NCBI GenBank assembly: GCA_034927345.1
Contig: JAYFQE010000014.1
Span: 181,154-245,153 of the forward strand
Direction of reading: 5' to 3'
Length of the DNA stretch: 64,000 nt
Source: JAYFQE01 sp034927345
GTDB lineage: Bacteria > Bacillota > Clostridia > Saccharofermentanales > UBA5734
Shown here: positions 33,898 to 40,827 of the stretch, in pieces
How the letters are laid out: every line of letters begins with the position of its first letter
Position numbering within the stretch: the stretch's first letter is position 1
Position numbers and translations under genes: made by a program
Notes under the pieces: model-generated
The model's input: the letters and a program-made list of their open reading frames with translations, nothing else
Databases searched by the model: none
Told to the model about the DNA's origin: nothing

Positions 33898-34146
33898 TTA
33901 ATGGCCCGTGCGCCAATCGTCATTTGAGCGCCAGCCATTTTCACAAAAGTCCGTACAGCCCCCGCAGTCCGGATAATTCTGACGATTGGCGCACAATTCT
34001 CTGCCCTGTTCGTCTTTCTGTCCGGCAGGCGCAAATCTGCTGAAACGAAATATCGGAACTACCGGACGAAAGGGATCTTTCATCCCCCATCCGCCTCCAC
34101 TTACCTGTTGTAGCCGATCATCCGGTATTTTTTCTTTATCTGTCAT
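33898..34146 (-). CDS. putative RiPP precursor peptide with GG leader and four-cysteine core
   Basis: The 82-aa peptide starts at ATG 34146 behind AAGGGGG. The leader MTDKEKIPDDRLQQVSGGG has the (I/L)xDDxLxQVSGG pattern of double-glycine peptide leaders. The core holds four cysteines in a compact block (ELCANRQNYPDCGGCTDFC) plus three tryptophans and several arginines and phenylalanines (IFRFSRF). Cleavage after GG by a C39-type peptidase would be expected; none is encoded nearby. The next gene is a truncated radical-SAM maturase, which supports a ribosomally made, modified peptide. The product class is not assigned. Confidence 0.65.
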   Translation of the reverse strand: MTDKEKIPDDRLQQVSGGGWGMKDPFRPVVPIFRFSRFAPAGQKDEQGRELCANRQNYPDCGGCTDFCENGWRSNDDWRTGH

Positions 34147-34305
34147 GTCCTATTCCCCCTTCCTATATATATATACATATGCATATACATATATCGGCAG
34201 CTTTACAAAAATAATCATTAATCGGGTCAATGTTCGACAAAAAAGCAACACCCCGGCTTTCCTGTTTATTTAGAGCAAGAAACGAGCTTTACTAAAAAAT
34301 AGTTA
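34147..34305. promoter_or_regulatory. AT-rich divergent spacer upstream of the GG-leader peptide gene
   Basis: A stretch at 34161-34194 is nearly pure alternating TA/CA with CATATG and GCATATAC motifs. It faces the peptide gene and probably contains its promoter. CATATG is also the centre of the inverted-repeat arms at the next promoter. Confidence 0.35.
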
Positions 34306-34356
34306 TTGACATATGCCGGAATCAGGTTATAATCATGAATGAAAGCGGCATATGTC
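34306..34356 (+). promoter_or_regulatory. consensus promoter with 11-bp inverted-repeat operator
   Basis: TTGACA (34306-34311) and TATAAT (34328-34333) are 16 bp apart. GACATATGCCG (34308-34318) overlaps the -35, and its exact reverse complement CGGCATATGTC lies at 34346-34356, downstream of the expected transcription start. A dimer or looping repressor binding both arms would block the promoter. The operon of Fe-S/ATPase genes starts 22 bp later. Confidence 0.8.
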
Positions 34357-34377
34357 GGAAACGAGGAGGTGAATGTT

Positions 34378-34644
34378 ATGCCAAGAAGAGATGGGACCGG
34401 TCCTATGGGCGCAGGATCATTGACCGGAAGAGGTTTAGGTTTATGCGCAAGCACTGACACAGTAAAGTATGGTACTGGTTTTGGACGTGGATTAGGTTTT
34501 GGACTTGCCTGCAGGCGTGGATTTGGAAGAGGCATCGTTGTAAATCAGAACGGCTCTAAAACACAGAAAGAACTGCTCCAAGAACAAAAAAACGTGCTGA
34601 AAAGCCAGTTGGAGGTCATTGATAAACAATTGGAAATTTTATGA
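34378..34644 (+). CDS. DUF5320-family small protein
   Basis: The start is ATG 34378 (88 aa), with GAGGAGGTG upstream. The N-terminus MPRRDGTGPMGAGSLTGRG is the signature of DUF5320, followed by a Gly/Arg/Phe-rich middle and a C-terminal coiled coil (about 60-88, KELLQEQKNVLKSQLEVIDK). These proteins nearly always sit beside NifX-like and MinD-like Fe-S genes; the function is unknown. It is the first gene of the operon. Confidence 0.88.
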   Translation: MPRRDGTGPMGAGSLTGRGLGLCASTDTVKYGTGFGRGLGFGLACRRGFGRGIVVNQNGSKTQKELLQEQKNVLKSQLEVIDKQLEIL

Positions 34645-34706
34645 TTGCAATAGAAACAGCCGGAGGACGCTCTGGTTATTTCTTTCGCCAAACGAGGTAA
34701 GATGAT

Positions 34707-35141
34707 ATGCCCAGGCCCAGAAAATGGAGAAAAGTTTGCTGCCTACCAGACAGCAATCGTTTTGGACCTCTCGACTCCCCTGCGGACGCGGTGAACGCCG
34801 TTAATATGACCGTGGATGAGTATGAAACGATCCGGCTCATTGATTTGGACGGATTTACACAAGAAGAATGTGCCAATCAAATGAATATTTCACGAACAAC
34901 AGTTCAAGGAATTTATGACGAAGCAAGAAAAAAGCTTGCCGAATCCTTAGTCAACGGAAAAGTTCTTTGGATAGAAGGCGGCGAATATCAGCTCTGTGAC
35001 GGGATGGGCAATGGCTGCGGCGGGGGCGGATGCCGGAGGCATCGATGTGGCAGAGGGTTTGCGGGCATTTCCGGAGCCGAAAGTCATACAAATGCGGGAA
35101 ACGCGGAGGGTTCAGATGAAAATAGCTATACCGGTAGATGA
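34707..35141 (+). CDS. DUF134-family HTH protein
   Basis: The 144-aa protein starts MPRPRKWRKVCCLPDSNRFGP, typical of DUF134, and has a sigma-70 region-4-like helix-turn-helix (DEYETIRLIDLDGFTQEECANQMNISRTTVQGIYDEARK). The C-terminus is Gly/Cys/His-rich (NGCGGGGCRRHRCGRG) and may bind metal or an Fe-S cluster. It probably regulates the operon, and the inverted repeat at 34308-34356 is a candidate site. Its end overlaps the next gene by 26 bp. Confidence 0.88.
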   Translation: MPRPRKWRKVCCLPDSNRFGPLDSPADAVNAVNMTVDEYETIRLIDLDGFTQEECANQMNISRTTVQGIYDEARKKLAESLVNGKVLWIEGGEYQLCDGMGNGCGGGGCRRHRCGRGFAGISGAESHTNAGNAEGSDENSYTGR

Positions 35142-35481
35142 ACAAAACTTGGGATCAGTCGTGTGCCCGTCCTTTGGGCGCGCTCCATATTTCCTTTTCT
35201 ATAATACAGACACGAAAGAAAGCTACTACCTTGATAACAGCGCTGTCGCCAGCCAGGGCGGAGCGGGTATCAGAGCGGCGCAGGTGATAGCCGACTACGG
35301 CGTAAAAGCCCTGCTGACTCCGCGTTGTGGTGAAAATGCGGAAGAGGTCTTACGCAAATCAGAGGTCCTGATCTATCAATCGATACCTGGAACCGTACAG
35401 CAAAACATTGATGCTTTCATAGCTGAAAAACTCATTTTACTGAGTGATTTTCACCCCGGATTTCATGGCCATGAAAAATAA
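35116..35481 (+). CDS. NifX/NifB-like dinitrogenase cofactor-family protein
   Basis: The start is ATG 35116 (121 aa), with GGAGGG upstream. MKIAIPVDEQNLGSVVCPSFGRAPYFLFYN is the family opening, and GAGIRAAQVIADYGVKALLTPRCGENA contains the core helix-strand. In nitrogenase systems this fold carries Fe-Mo cofactor precursors, but no nif genes are here, so it more likely binds another metal-sulphur species. A second copy is at 38519-38878. Confidence 0.9.
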   Translation: MKIAIPVDEQNLGSVVCPSFGRAPYFLFYNTDTKESYYLDNSAVASQGGAGIRAAQVIADYGVKALLTPRCGENAEEVLRKSEVLIYQSIPGTVQQNIDAFIAEKLILLSDFHPGFHGHEK

Positions 35482-36352
35482 AGGTATAAAAATAGCTGTG
35501 CTGAGCGGCAAAGGCGGTACCGGCAAAACAGTGGCATCCGTTAATTTGGCCTCAGCAGCCGGAAAATCAATCTATATCGACTGCGACGTTGAGGAGCCGA
35601 ACGGTCATCTGTTCTTTAAGCCTGAGAAGGTCCGTGAAGATATCATTACGGCAAGAATACCCGTTATCAACGAAAGCCGGTGCAGCAGCTGCCGCAAGTG
35701 CGTTGATTTCTGCAAATTCAACGCGCTCGCCTTCATCAAGAATAAACCGTATGTTTTTGAAGAAGTATGTCATTCCTGCGGTGGCTGCGTGCTGCTCTGT
35801 CCGGAAAAAGCAATCAGCGAAAAAGAAAAGCTTATTGGAAAAGTACAGAAGGGCATTTCCGGTGATGTGACGGTGAATACCGGAATTATGAATACAGGCG
35901 AAGCGTCCGGCATACCGATCATAAAAAAGCTCTTGAAAGAAAACGTCGCATATGATGAGCTTCCTGTTTTTATCGATTGCCCTCCGGGATGCGCCTGTAT
36001 CGTTATGGAAAGCATCAAAGACGCGGATTATTGCATACTGGTTGCCGAACCGACGGTATTCGGTGTTCATAATCTTAATATGGTTTATGATTTAGTCAGA
36101 CTGTTCAGAAAGCCGCACGGCGTTTTACTCAATAAGTGCCTTGACGAAGAGAACCCTGCGGAAACCTTCTGCATAGAGAATAACATTCCTATATTGGGTC
36201 GGATACCGTTCGACAACGAGCTTGGGACGCTTAATTCTAACGCTATAATAGCCGCGAGAGAAAGTGAAAGGTACAATGTGTTATTTACTTCACTACTTGA
36301 AACTGTGATGAAGGTGATACGGCATGAAACAGCTATTAATCCTCAGCGGTAA
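35471..36352 (+). CDS. MinD/ParA-like P-loop ATPase with ferredoxin insert (first copy)
   Basis: The start is ATG 35471 (293 aa); another in-frame ATG at 35465 is possible. The deviant Walker A is LSGKGGTGKTVASVNLA. A two-cluster ferredoxin insert follows (CSSCRKCVDFCKFNAL and CHSCGGCVLLCPEKAI), then the ATPase Walker B-like FIDCPPGCAC. Pairs of such proteins are common next to NifX-like genes in anaerobes. They are presumed to load or move Fe-S clusters using ATP; this is not proven. It overlaps the next copy by 29 bp. Confidence 0.9.
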   Translation: MKNKGIKIAVLSGKGGTGKTVASVNLASAAGKSIYIDCDVEEPNGHLFFKPEKVREDIITARIPVINESRCSSCRKCVDFCKFNALAFIKNKPYVFEEVCHSCGGCVLLCPEKAISEKEKLIGKVQKGISGDVTVNTGIMNTGEASGIPIIKKLLKENVAYDELPVFIDCPPGCACIVMESIKDADYCILVAEPTVFGVHNLNMVYDLVRLFRKPHGVLLNKCLDEENPAETFCIENNIPILGRIPFDNELGTLNSNAIIAARESERYNVLFTSLLETVMKVIRHETAINPQR

Positions 36353-37214
36353 GGGCGGAACCGGAAAAACGACGATAGCCGGCGCCTTTATAAAACTTTC
36401 ATACGCTAAAGCCTATGCCGATTGCGATGTCGACGCACCCAACCTTCATCTGATTATGACACAGAATGTCGAGCCGGAACGAACGGATTATTATGGTATG
36501 CCAAAAGCTGAAATAGATATGAACAGCTGCGTTGAATGTGGATTATGTCAAGAAAACTGCCGATTCCATGCCATTTCCGGCGAGAACGGTTTTCAGGTTG
36601 ATCCATTTGCCTGTGAAGGCTGCGGTGTTTGTGAAGTTGTTTGTCCTGCCGGCGCGGTTTCTTTGAAACCTGCCGTTGCGGGAGAATTAACGCTGTATGC
36701 TGACAATAGTGAAGTCTTTTCGGCAGCACAGCTGAAAATGGGAAGCGGCACTTCGGGAAAACTCGTAACCGAAGTGAAAAAGCAAATGAATACGATAGCG
36801 AGACCGGATACCAGACTGGCCGTCATCGACGGTTCACCGGGGATCGGCTGTCCTGTCATCGCTTCTCTCAGCGGTGTTGATATGGTTTTGATCGTTGCGG
36901 AACCGTCCGTTTCGGGAATCAGCGATATGGAGCGCATCATAAAAACCGCGGAGACATTCCGGACAAAGATTGGCGTATGTGTGAATAAGCATGACACGAA
37001 TCAAGTAAACACAGAAAAAATCGAGGAATTGTGCCGGGCGAAAGGTCTCTCGTTTACCGGCAGGATACCCTTCGACCCGGAGGCTGTGAAAACCATAAAC
37101 AATGGGCTGACCATTGTGGATATTGACTGTCCTTCCGGATCTGCCGTAAAAGAGGTCTTTACCAACACCATGAAACTACTCTTCCAAAACGATGTAAGGA
37201 GTCGGAAACCATGA
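36324..37214 (+). CDS. MinD/ParA-like P-loop ATPase with ferredoxin insert (second copy)
   Basis: The 296-aa protein has Walker A LSGKGGTGKTTIAGAF, ferredoxin motifs CVECGLCQENCRFHAI and CEGCGVCEVVCPAGAV, and VIDGSPGIGCPVIASLSG in the Walker B position. It is a paralogue of the previous gene, and the two may form a heterodimer. Its stop overlaps the Mrp gene start as ATGA. Confidence 0.9.
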   Translation: MKQLLILSGKGGTGKTTIAGAFIKLSYAKAYADCDVDAPNLHLIMTQNVEPERTDYYGMPKAEIDMNSCVECGLCQENCRFHAISGENGFQVDPFACEGCGVCEVVCPAGAVSLKPAVAGELTLYADNSEVFSAAQLKMGSGTSGKLVTEVKKQMNTIARPDTRLAVIDGSPGIGCPVIASLSGVDMVLIVAEPSVSGISDMERIIKTAETFRTKIGVCVNKHDTNQVNTEKIEELCRAKGLSFTGRIPFDPEAVKTINNGLTIVDIDCPSGSAVKEVFTNTMKLLFQNDVRSRKP

Positions 37215-38062
37215 GCGAAAAATGCGACCAGTGTTGCGACAGCTGTAGAGAAGACTGCGCAGACAGAAAAGAAGTAAAAACCGATTTCAGAGAAAAACCT
37301 CATGAACTGAGCAGCATCAAAAAGGTCATCGGCGTTGTCAGCGGCAAAGGCGGAGTCGGCAAATCCTCGGTAACTTCTATGTTAGCCGTCACCATGAAAA
37401 GACTGGGCTATAACGTCGCCATTCTTGATGCGGACGTAACGGGGCCTTCCATTCCGAAGGCATTCGGCATAAAGGATAAAGCTACGGGCAGCGAATACGG
37501 TTTGTTTCCCATAAAAAGCAAAACCGGAATCGACATTATGTCTATCAATCTACTTCTGGAGCATGATACCGATCCGGTTATTTGGCGAGGTCCAATCTTG
37601 GGCAATACGGTCAAACAATTCTGGACCGATGTGATATGGGGCGACATAGATATCATGTTTATCGACATGCCGCCCGGAACCGGCGATGTACCCCTGACTG
37701 TTTTTCAATCTGTAGCCATCGATGGAATTATCATCGTGACTTCCCCGCAGGAACTTGTTTCGATGATTGTCTCTAAAGCGGTTAAAATGGCAGAGATGAT
37801 GAGCATACCGGTTCTCGGCCTTGTTGAAAACATGTCCTATTTTAAATGCCCTGATAACGGTAAGGAATACCAAATATTTGGTGAGAGCCATGTCGATGAA
37901 ATTGCCAAAAAGTATAATCTGAAAGTACTTGCCAAGCTCCCTATCGATCCAAAAATTTCTGCCGCCTGCGATAGAGGCATGATTGAGCTTTTTGAAGGTG
38001 ACTGGTTTGAATCCCTTTCAAAATTACTAAAAGTAGAAAGTGAAGAAAAAAACATTGAGTAA
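37211..38062 (+). CDS. Mrp/NBP35-family Fe-S carrier ATPase
   Basis: The 283-aa protein has an N-terminal Cys-rich segment (CDQCCDSCREDC), which may hold an Fe-S cluster, then Walker A VSGKGGVGKSSVTSMLA, the Mrp signature ILDADVTGPSIPKAFG and FIDMPPGTGDVPLTVFQ. FKCPDNGKEYQIFG carries only one Cys where Mrp proteins usually have CxxC. It is the third ATPase of the operon and probably works in Fe-S cluster delivery. Confidence 0.92.
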   Translation: MSEKCDQCCDSCREDCADRKEVKTDFREKPHELSSIKKVIGVVSGKGGVGKSSVTSMLAVTMKRLGYNVAILDADVTGPSIPKAFGIKDKATGSEYGLFPIKSKTGIDIMSINLLLEHDTDPVIWRGPILGNTVKQFWTDVIWGDIDIMFIDMPPGTGDVPLTVFQSVAIDGIIIVTSPQELVSMIVSKAVKMAEMMSIPVLGLVENMSYFKCPDNGKEYQIFGESHVDEIAKKYNLKVLAKLPIDPKISAACDRGMIELFEGDWFESLSKLLKVESEEKNIE

Positions 38063-38505
38063 GCATTCTGATTTTGCAACAGAACTATTCAAAAAAGGTT
38101 ACAATTGTTCGCAATCGGTTTTTGCCGCATTTTGCGATGAAACCGGCCTTGCTTTTGAAGATGCGTTAAGAATATCATCGTCTTTTGGCGGCGGTATGGG
38201 AAGACTTCGGGAGGTTTGCGGGGCAGTCAGCGGTATGTTTATGGTTGTTGGAATGAAATATGGTTATACCGACCCAACAGATCAAGCGATAAAATCCGAA
38301 CATTACAAGCTGATTCAATCCTTAGCAAAACAGTTTAAAACGAAAATAAATCAATAATCTGCAGGGAGTTATTGAAACTCACATCAAAAAATGACGACCC
38401 TATCCCTGAGGATAGAACAGAAGCTTACTATAAACAACGCCCATGCGCGGATTTAGTTGAATATGCTGCTCAAATATTGGATGACTATATCGAAGAAAAA
38501 AACAT
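38040..38505 (+). pseudogene. C_GCAxxG_C_C-family protein, split by a -1 frameshift
   Basis: The first part (GTG 38040 to TAA 38357) has the N-terminal motifs YNCSQSVFAAF and REVCGAVSG. After the stop, the other frame continues with SIICRELLKLTS (from about 38349), then YYKQRPCADLVEYAAQILDDYIEE, which are the expected C-terminal motifs of the same family. One base is missing near 38340-38350, in an A-rich stretch (AAAACGAAAATAAATC). The downstream frame then runs without a stop into the NifX-like gene. Sequencing or assembly error cannot be excluded. Confidence 0.72.
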
Positions 38506-38518
38506 GGAGGAAAAAGAA

Positions 38519-38878
38519 ATGATGAGAATAGCGGTTGCCGGCGAAGGTAAAAACGTGACGGAGCATTTTGGTCACTGCGTCAATTTCCTGTTATACGATG
38601 TTGAAAACGGAAAAATCACAAATGAAGAATCTATACCAAATCCTGGTCACAAGCCCGGTTTCCTGCCCAATTTCCTTGCTGATCGCGGGGTCAATGTCAT
38701 CATCAGCGGCGGCATGGGCGGCGGCGCGGTTGAAATCTTCAATGAAAGAAATGTCGAAGTCGTAGTAGGCGCTTCCGGTGACGCGAAAACAGCGGTTGAA
38801 AACTATCTAAAGGGTGAGCTGAAGACGACGGGCTCCGTCTGCCACGAGCATCAGCATCATGATACATGCGGCGAATAA
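38519..38878 (+). CDS. NifX/NifB-like dinitrogenase cofactor-family protein (second copy)
   Basis: The start is ATG 38519 or 38522 (119 aa), with a GGAGG at 38506-38510. The protein reads MRIAVAGEGKNVTEHFGHCVNFLLYD, with the HFGHC motif and a C-terminal His-rich tail (HEHQHHDTCGE) that looks metal-binding. It is the last gene of the operon. The upstream frame is open into the frameshifted C_GCAxxG_C_C gene. Confidence 0.88.
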   Translation: MMRIAVAGEGKNVTEHFGHCVNFLLYDVENGKITNEESIPNPGHKPGFLPNFLADRGVNVIISGGMGGGAVEIFNERNVEVVVGASGDAKTAVENYLKGELKTTGSVCHEHQHHDTCGE

Positions 38879-38917
38879 ACCATCTTGCGGCTAGAGAAAG
38901 AATGCGATTAAGCGATT

Positions 38918-38962
38918 AAAATTAAAGGCAACTCGTTACTCAACGATTTTACCTTTAATTTT
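38918..38962. terminator. terminator between the Fe-S operon and the GH27 gene
   Basis: AAAATTAAAGG (38918-38928) and CCTTTAATTTT (38952-38962) pair, with an inner stem TCGTT/AACGA. It ends the plus-strand operon and overlaps the 3' end of the convergent alpha-galactosidase gene, so it can serve both. Confidence 0.75.
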
Positions 38963-40384
38963 GATCAAGCGGGCGGTGTGCGGCGCCAGAGCCACCGCTA
39001 ATTGATCTCGAACACAAGTGATATCCTTTTTAGCCCAAAGGTCGCGCGCTTTCGCACCGGCGGCTAATCGCAGCGTCATCTCGGTTTCTGTTTCACCCAG
39101 ATTAAAAAAGCCAACGGCATAGGATTGATCTTCCAGCAAACGCGCGTAAATCTTCATTTCAGATTGCACAGCGCGATCGAGATTTCTGGTCACTCGCTCC
39201 GATATGCACACCGCTCCATTGCCCAGAGCGTCCTGATTCACGGCAAGGACTTCGTCATTGCATAGCAAAGCCAGATCGAAATCTGTCAGCTTTTCAAGAT
39301 CGCAGCTGATCTGTATGGGGCTCGGGAATAAGGCGCGGATCGTAAAGGCGAGCACTTGCTCATCTTCGGTCAGACGGCAGCGGCGGCCGTCGAAATAGCC
39401 GATCTCCAGCATGTCCAGGTCAAAGAAATGTCCAGGGCTGCAAAATACGGCCCATCGATCCGTGAGAAACCGTTTTTTCACATTGTCCCAGACATCATTG
39501 GAATCTTCATTGTCGCGCCACGAGCTGCAGTGTGTTTTCCAGTATTCTGCATTTTCGATCCCTGCTGCGACGGTGACGCAAAAAGCAAAATCACGGCCGC
39601 TATTCAGAAGACATTCTTTCATCAGGGAAGCGTTTTTGACGTCACAAGGCGCCCAATCGTATTTAAGATAGTCGATACCCCAAGCCTCCCACTGACAAAC
39701 ATTATTCGCCTCGCGATGGTCCGAACCGATGCCGTAATAAACATCTGCATAAGCTTTATCCAATTTACCCGTTGTGCAGCCCGGAAATGTGTCGCCGCCC
39801 CAGGCCTTGAGCATGGGTGTCGAGTAAATCCCGAGCTTCAGCCCCAACCGGTGCACGCTGTCGGCCAGTGCTTTCATGTCCGGGAAGCGATTATTCGGTT
39901 GAATGGCGTTGTGAGGGCCGCCGTATTCGCCCTGCCAGCCTGAGTCGATATTGACATGCTGGTAGCCATAGGCCGCAAGGCCTGAACTGACCAGCAACTC
40001 CGCCGTCTTTTGGATATCGGCTTGTGAAACGGCACCGCGGCAGGCGTTCCAACTCGTCCACCCAAGCAGCGGCGTACGGCAGATCCCGTCAGGCGCGATA
40101 CGCAGCATCAGAATTTTTTGGTCCGATCCTAAAGCGTTCGAGGCTTTGATGATCACAGGATAATGACCTTCGGCCGGCGATGTGCCCGATAGAATGCCGG
40201 TTGATTCATTCAGAGACAGCCCACCGGGTAATCCGGAGAGACATTCGAACAGGATCGGCGGTTTGCCCGTAACCGGCAAGCGGTAAAGGAAGGGCTTATT
40301 CGGCGAAGCGCCATAAACGCCCGGCAGATTGATGCGGGGTTTCCCTTCATTAAATGGCTGAGCGGGAGCAATGACCGTATGCAT
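38936..40384 (-). CDS. GH27 alpha-galactosidase with N-terminal putative-Ig domain
   Basis: The start is ATG 40384 (482 aa), with AAGGAGA nine bases upstream. Residues about 10-95 form a bacterial Ig-like 'putative Ig' domain (LPGGLSLNESTGILSGTSP). The GH27 barrel starts at PLLGWTSWNACRG. The nucleophile Asp lies in DYLKYDWAPC and the acid/base Asp in SSWRDNEDSNDVWDN. A C-terminal beta-sandwich follows. No signal peptide is present, so it cleaves imported alpha-galactosides or alpha-N-acetylgalactosaminides. It stands alone. Confidence 0.92.
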   Translation of the reverse strand: MHTVIAPAQPFNEGKPRINLPGVYGASPNKPFLYRLPVTGKPPILFECLSGLPGGLSLNESTGILSGTSPAEGHYPVIIKASNALGSDQKILMLRIAPDGICRTPLLGWTSWNACRGAVSQADIQKTAELLVSSGLAAYGYQHVNIDSGWQGEYGGPHNAIQPNNRFPDMKALADSVHRLGLKLGIYSTPMLKAWGGDTFPGCTTGKLDKAYADVYYGIGSDHREANNVCQWEAWGIDYLKYDWAPCDVKNASLMKECLLNSGRDFAFCVTVAAGIENAEYWKTHCSSWRDNEDSNDVWDNVKKRFLTDRWAVFCSPGHFFDLDMLEIGYFDGRRCRLTEDEQVLAFTIRALFPSPIQISCDLEKLTDFDLALLCNDEVLAVNQDALGNGAVCISERVTRNLDRAVQSEMKIYARLLEDQSYAVGFFNLGETETEMTLRLAAGAKARDLWAKKDITCVRDQLAVALAPHTARLIKIKGKIVE

Positions 40385-40504
40385 GGCAGCTGTCTCCTTT
40401 TTTGTTGACTCATAAATGATAATGCAATTGCAGTATATCAAACCGGGAAATATAATACAGGATCATAATGTACAAATACCTGCGAATTCGTACTGAAAGT
40501 TGGT

Positions 40505-40612
40505 ATGATTGTGCTTCTTGATATCGATTGTCACGAAATGATGGATCTGATGAAATCTTTCTATACGCTGACACCCAAAGAATATCAAAAGCAAAAACAG
40601 CTATCTCCGTAA
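40505..40612 (+). pseudogene. 35-codon deletion scar of a PocR-AraC regulator
   Basis: The frame MIVLLDIDCHEMMDLMKSFYTLT joined to PKEYQKQKQLSP resembles the first residues of a PocR domain (compare LMSDFYILT at 4151-4993) joined directly to the last residues of an AraC domain (compare SPKEYR). The roughly 250 codons expected between them are gone. It lies next to the GH27 gene, which such a regulator might once have controlled. Confidence 0.6.
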
Positions 40613-40760
40613 GAATCTTGAGTAAGGCGATTCCCGACCATATGCTCCACTGCCGTTCTTTTCTTAACCAGAGTACGCGTTGACAACAGACTCATGCCGA
40701 CCTACAATAAAAATACAATTAACGTTCCATATCGCCTTGATTCATATCGAATTGTTTTGC

Positions 40761-40780
40761 ACAGCATGTAACAGCATGTT
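40761..40780 (+). repeat. tandem 10-bp direct repeat upstream of katG
   Basis: ACAGCATGTA at 40761-40770 is followed directly by ACAGCATGTT at 40771-40780, 48 bp before the katG start. A regulator binding on one DNA face is possible. It does not fit the known PerR box. Confidence 0.4.
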
Positions 40781-40827
40781 TTTTCTCTGTTGATTTCAAT
40801 GTTTAAACGGCAAAGGAGGGTTGATCG

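Noticed and set aside
34996..35115. Longer start for the first NifX-like protein
   Set aside because: The 40 extra residues overlap DUF134 in another frame; the ATG at 35116 has a GGAGGG site and the family N-terminus.
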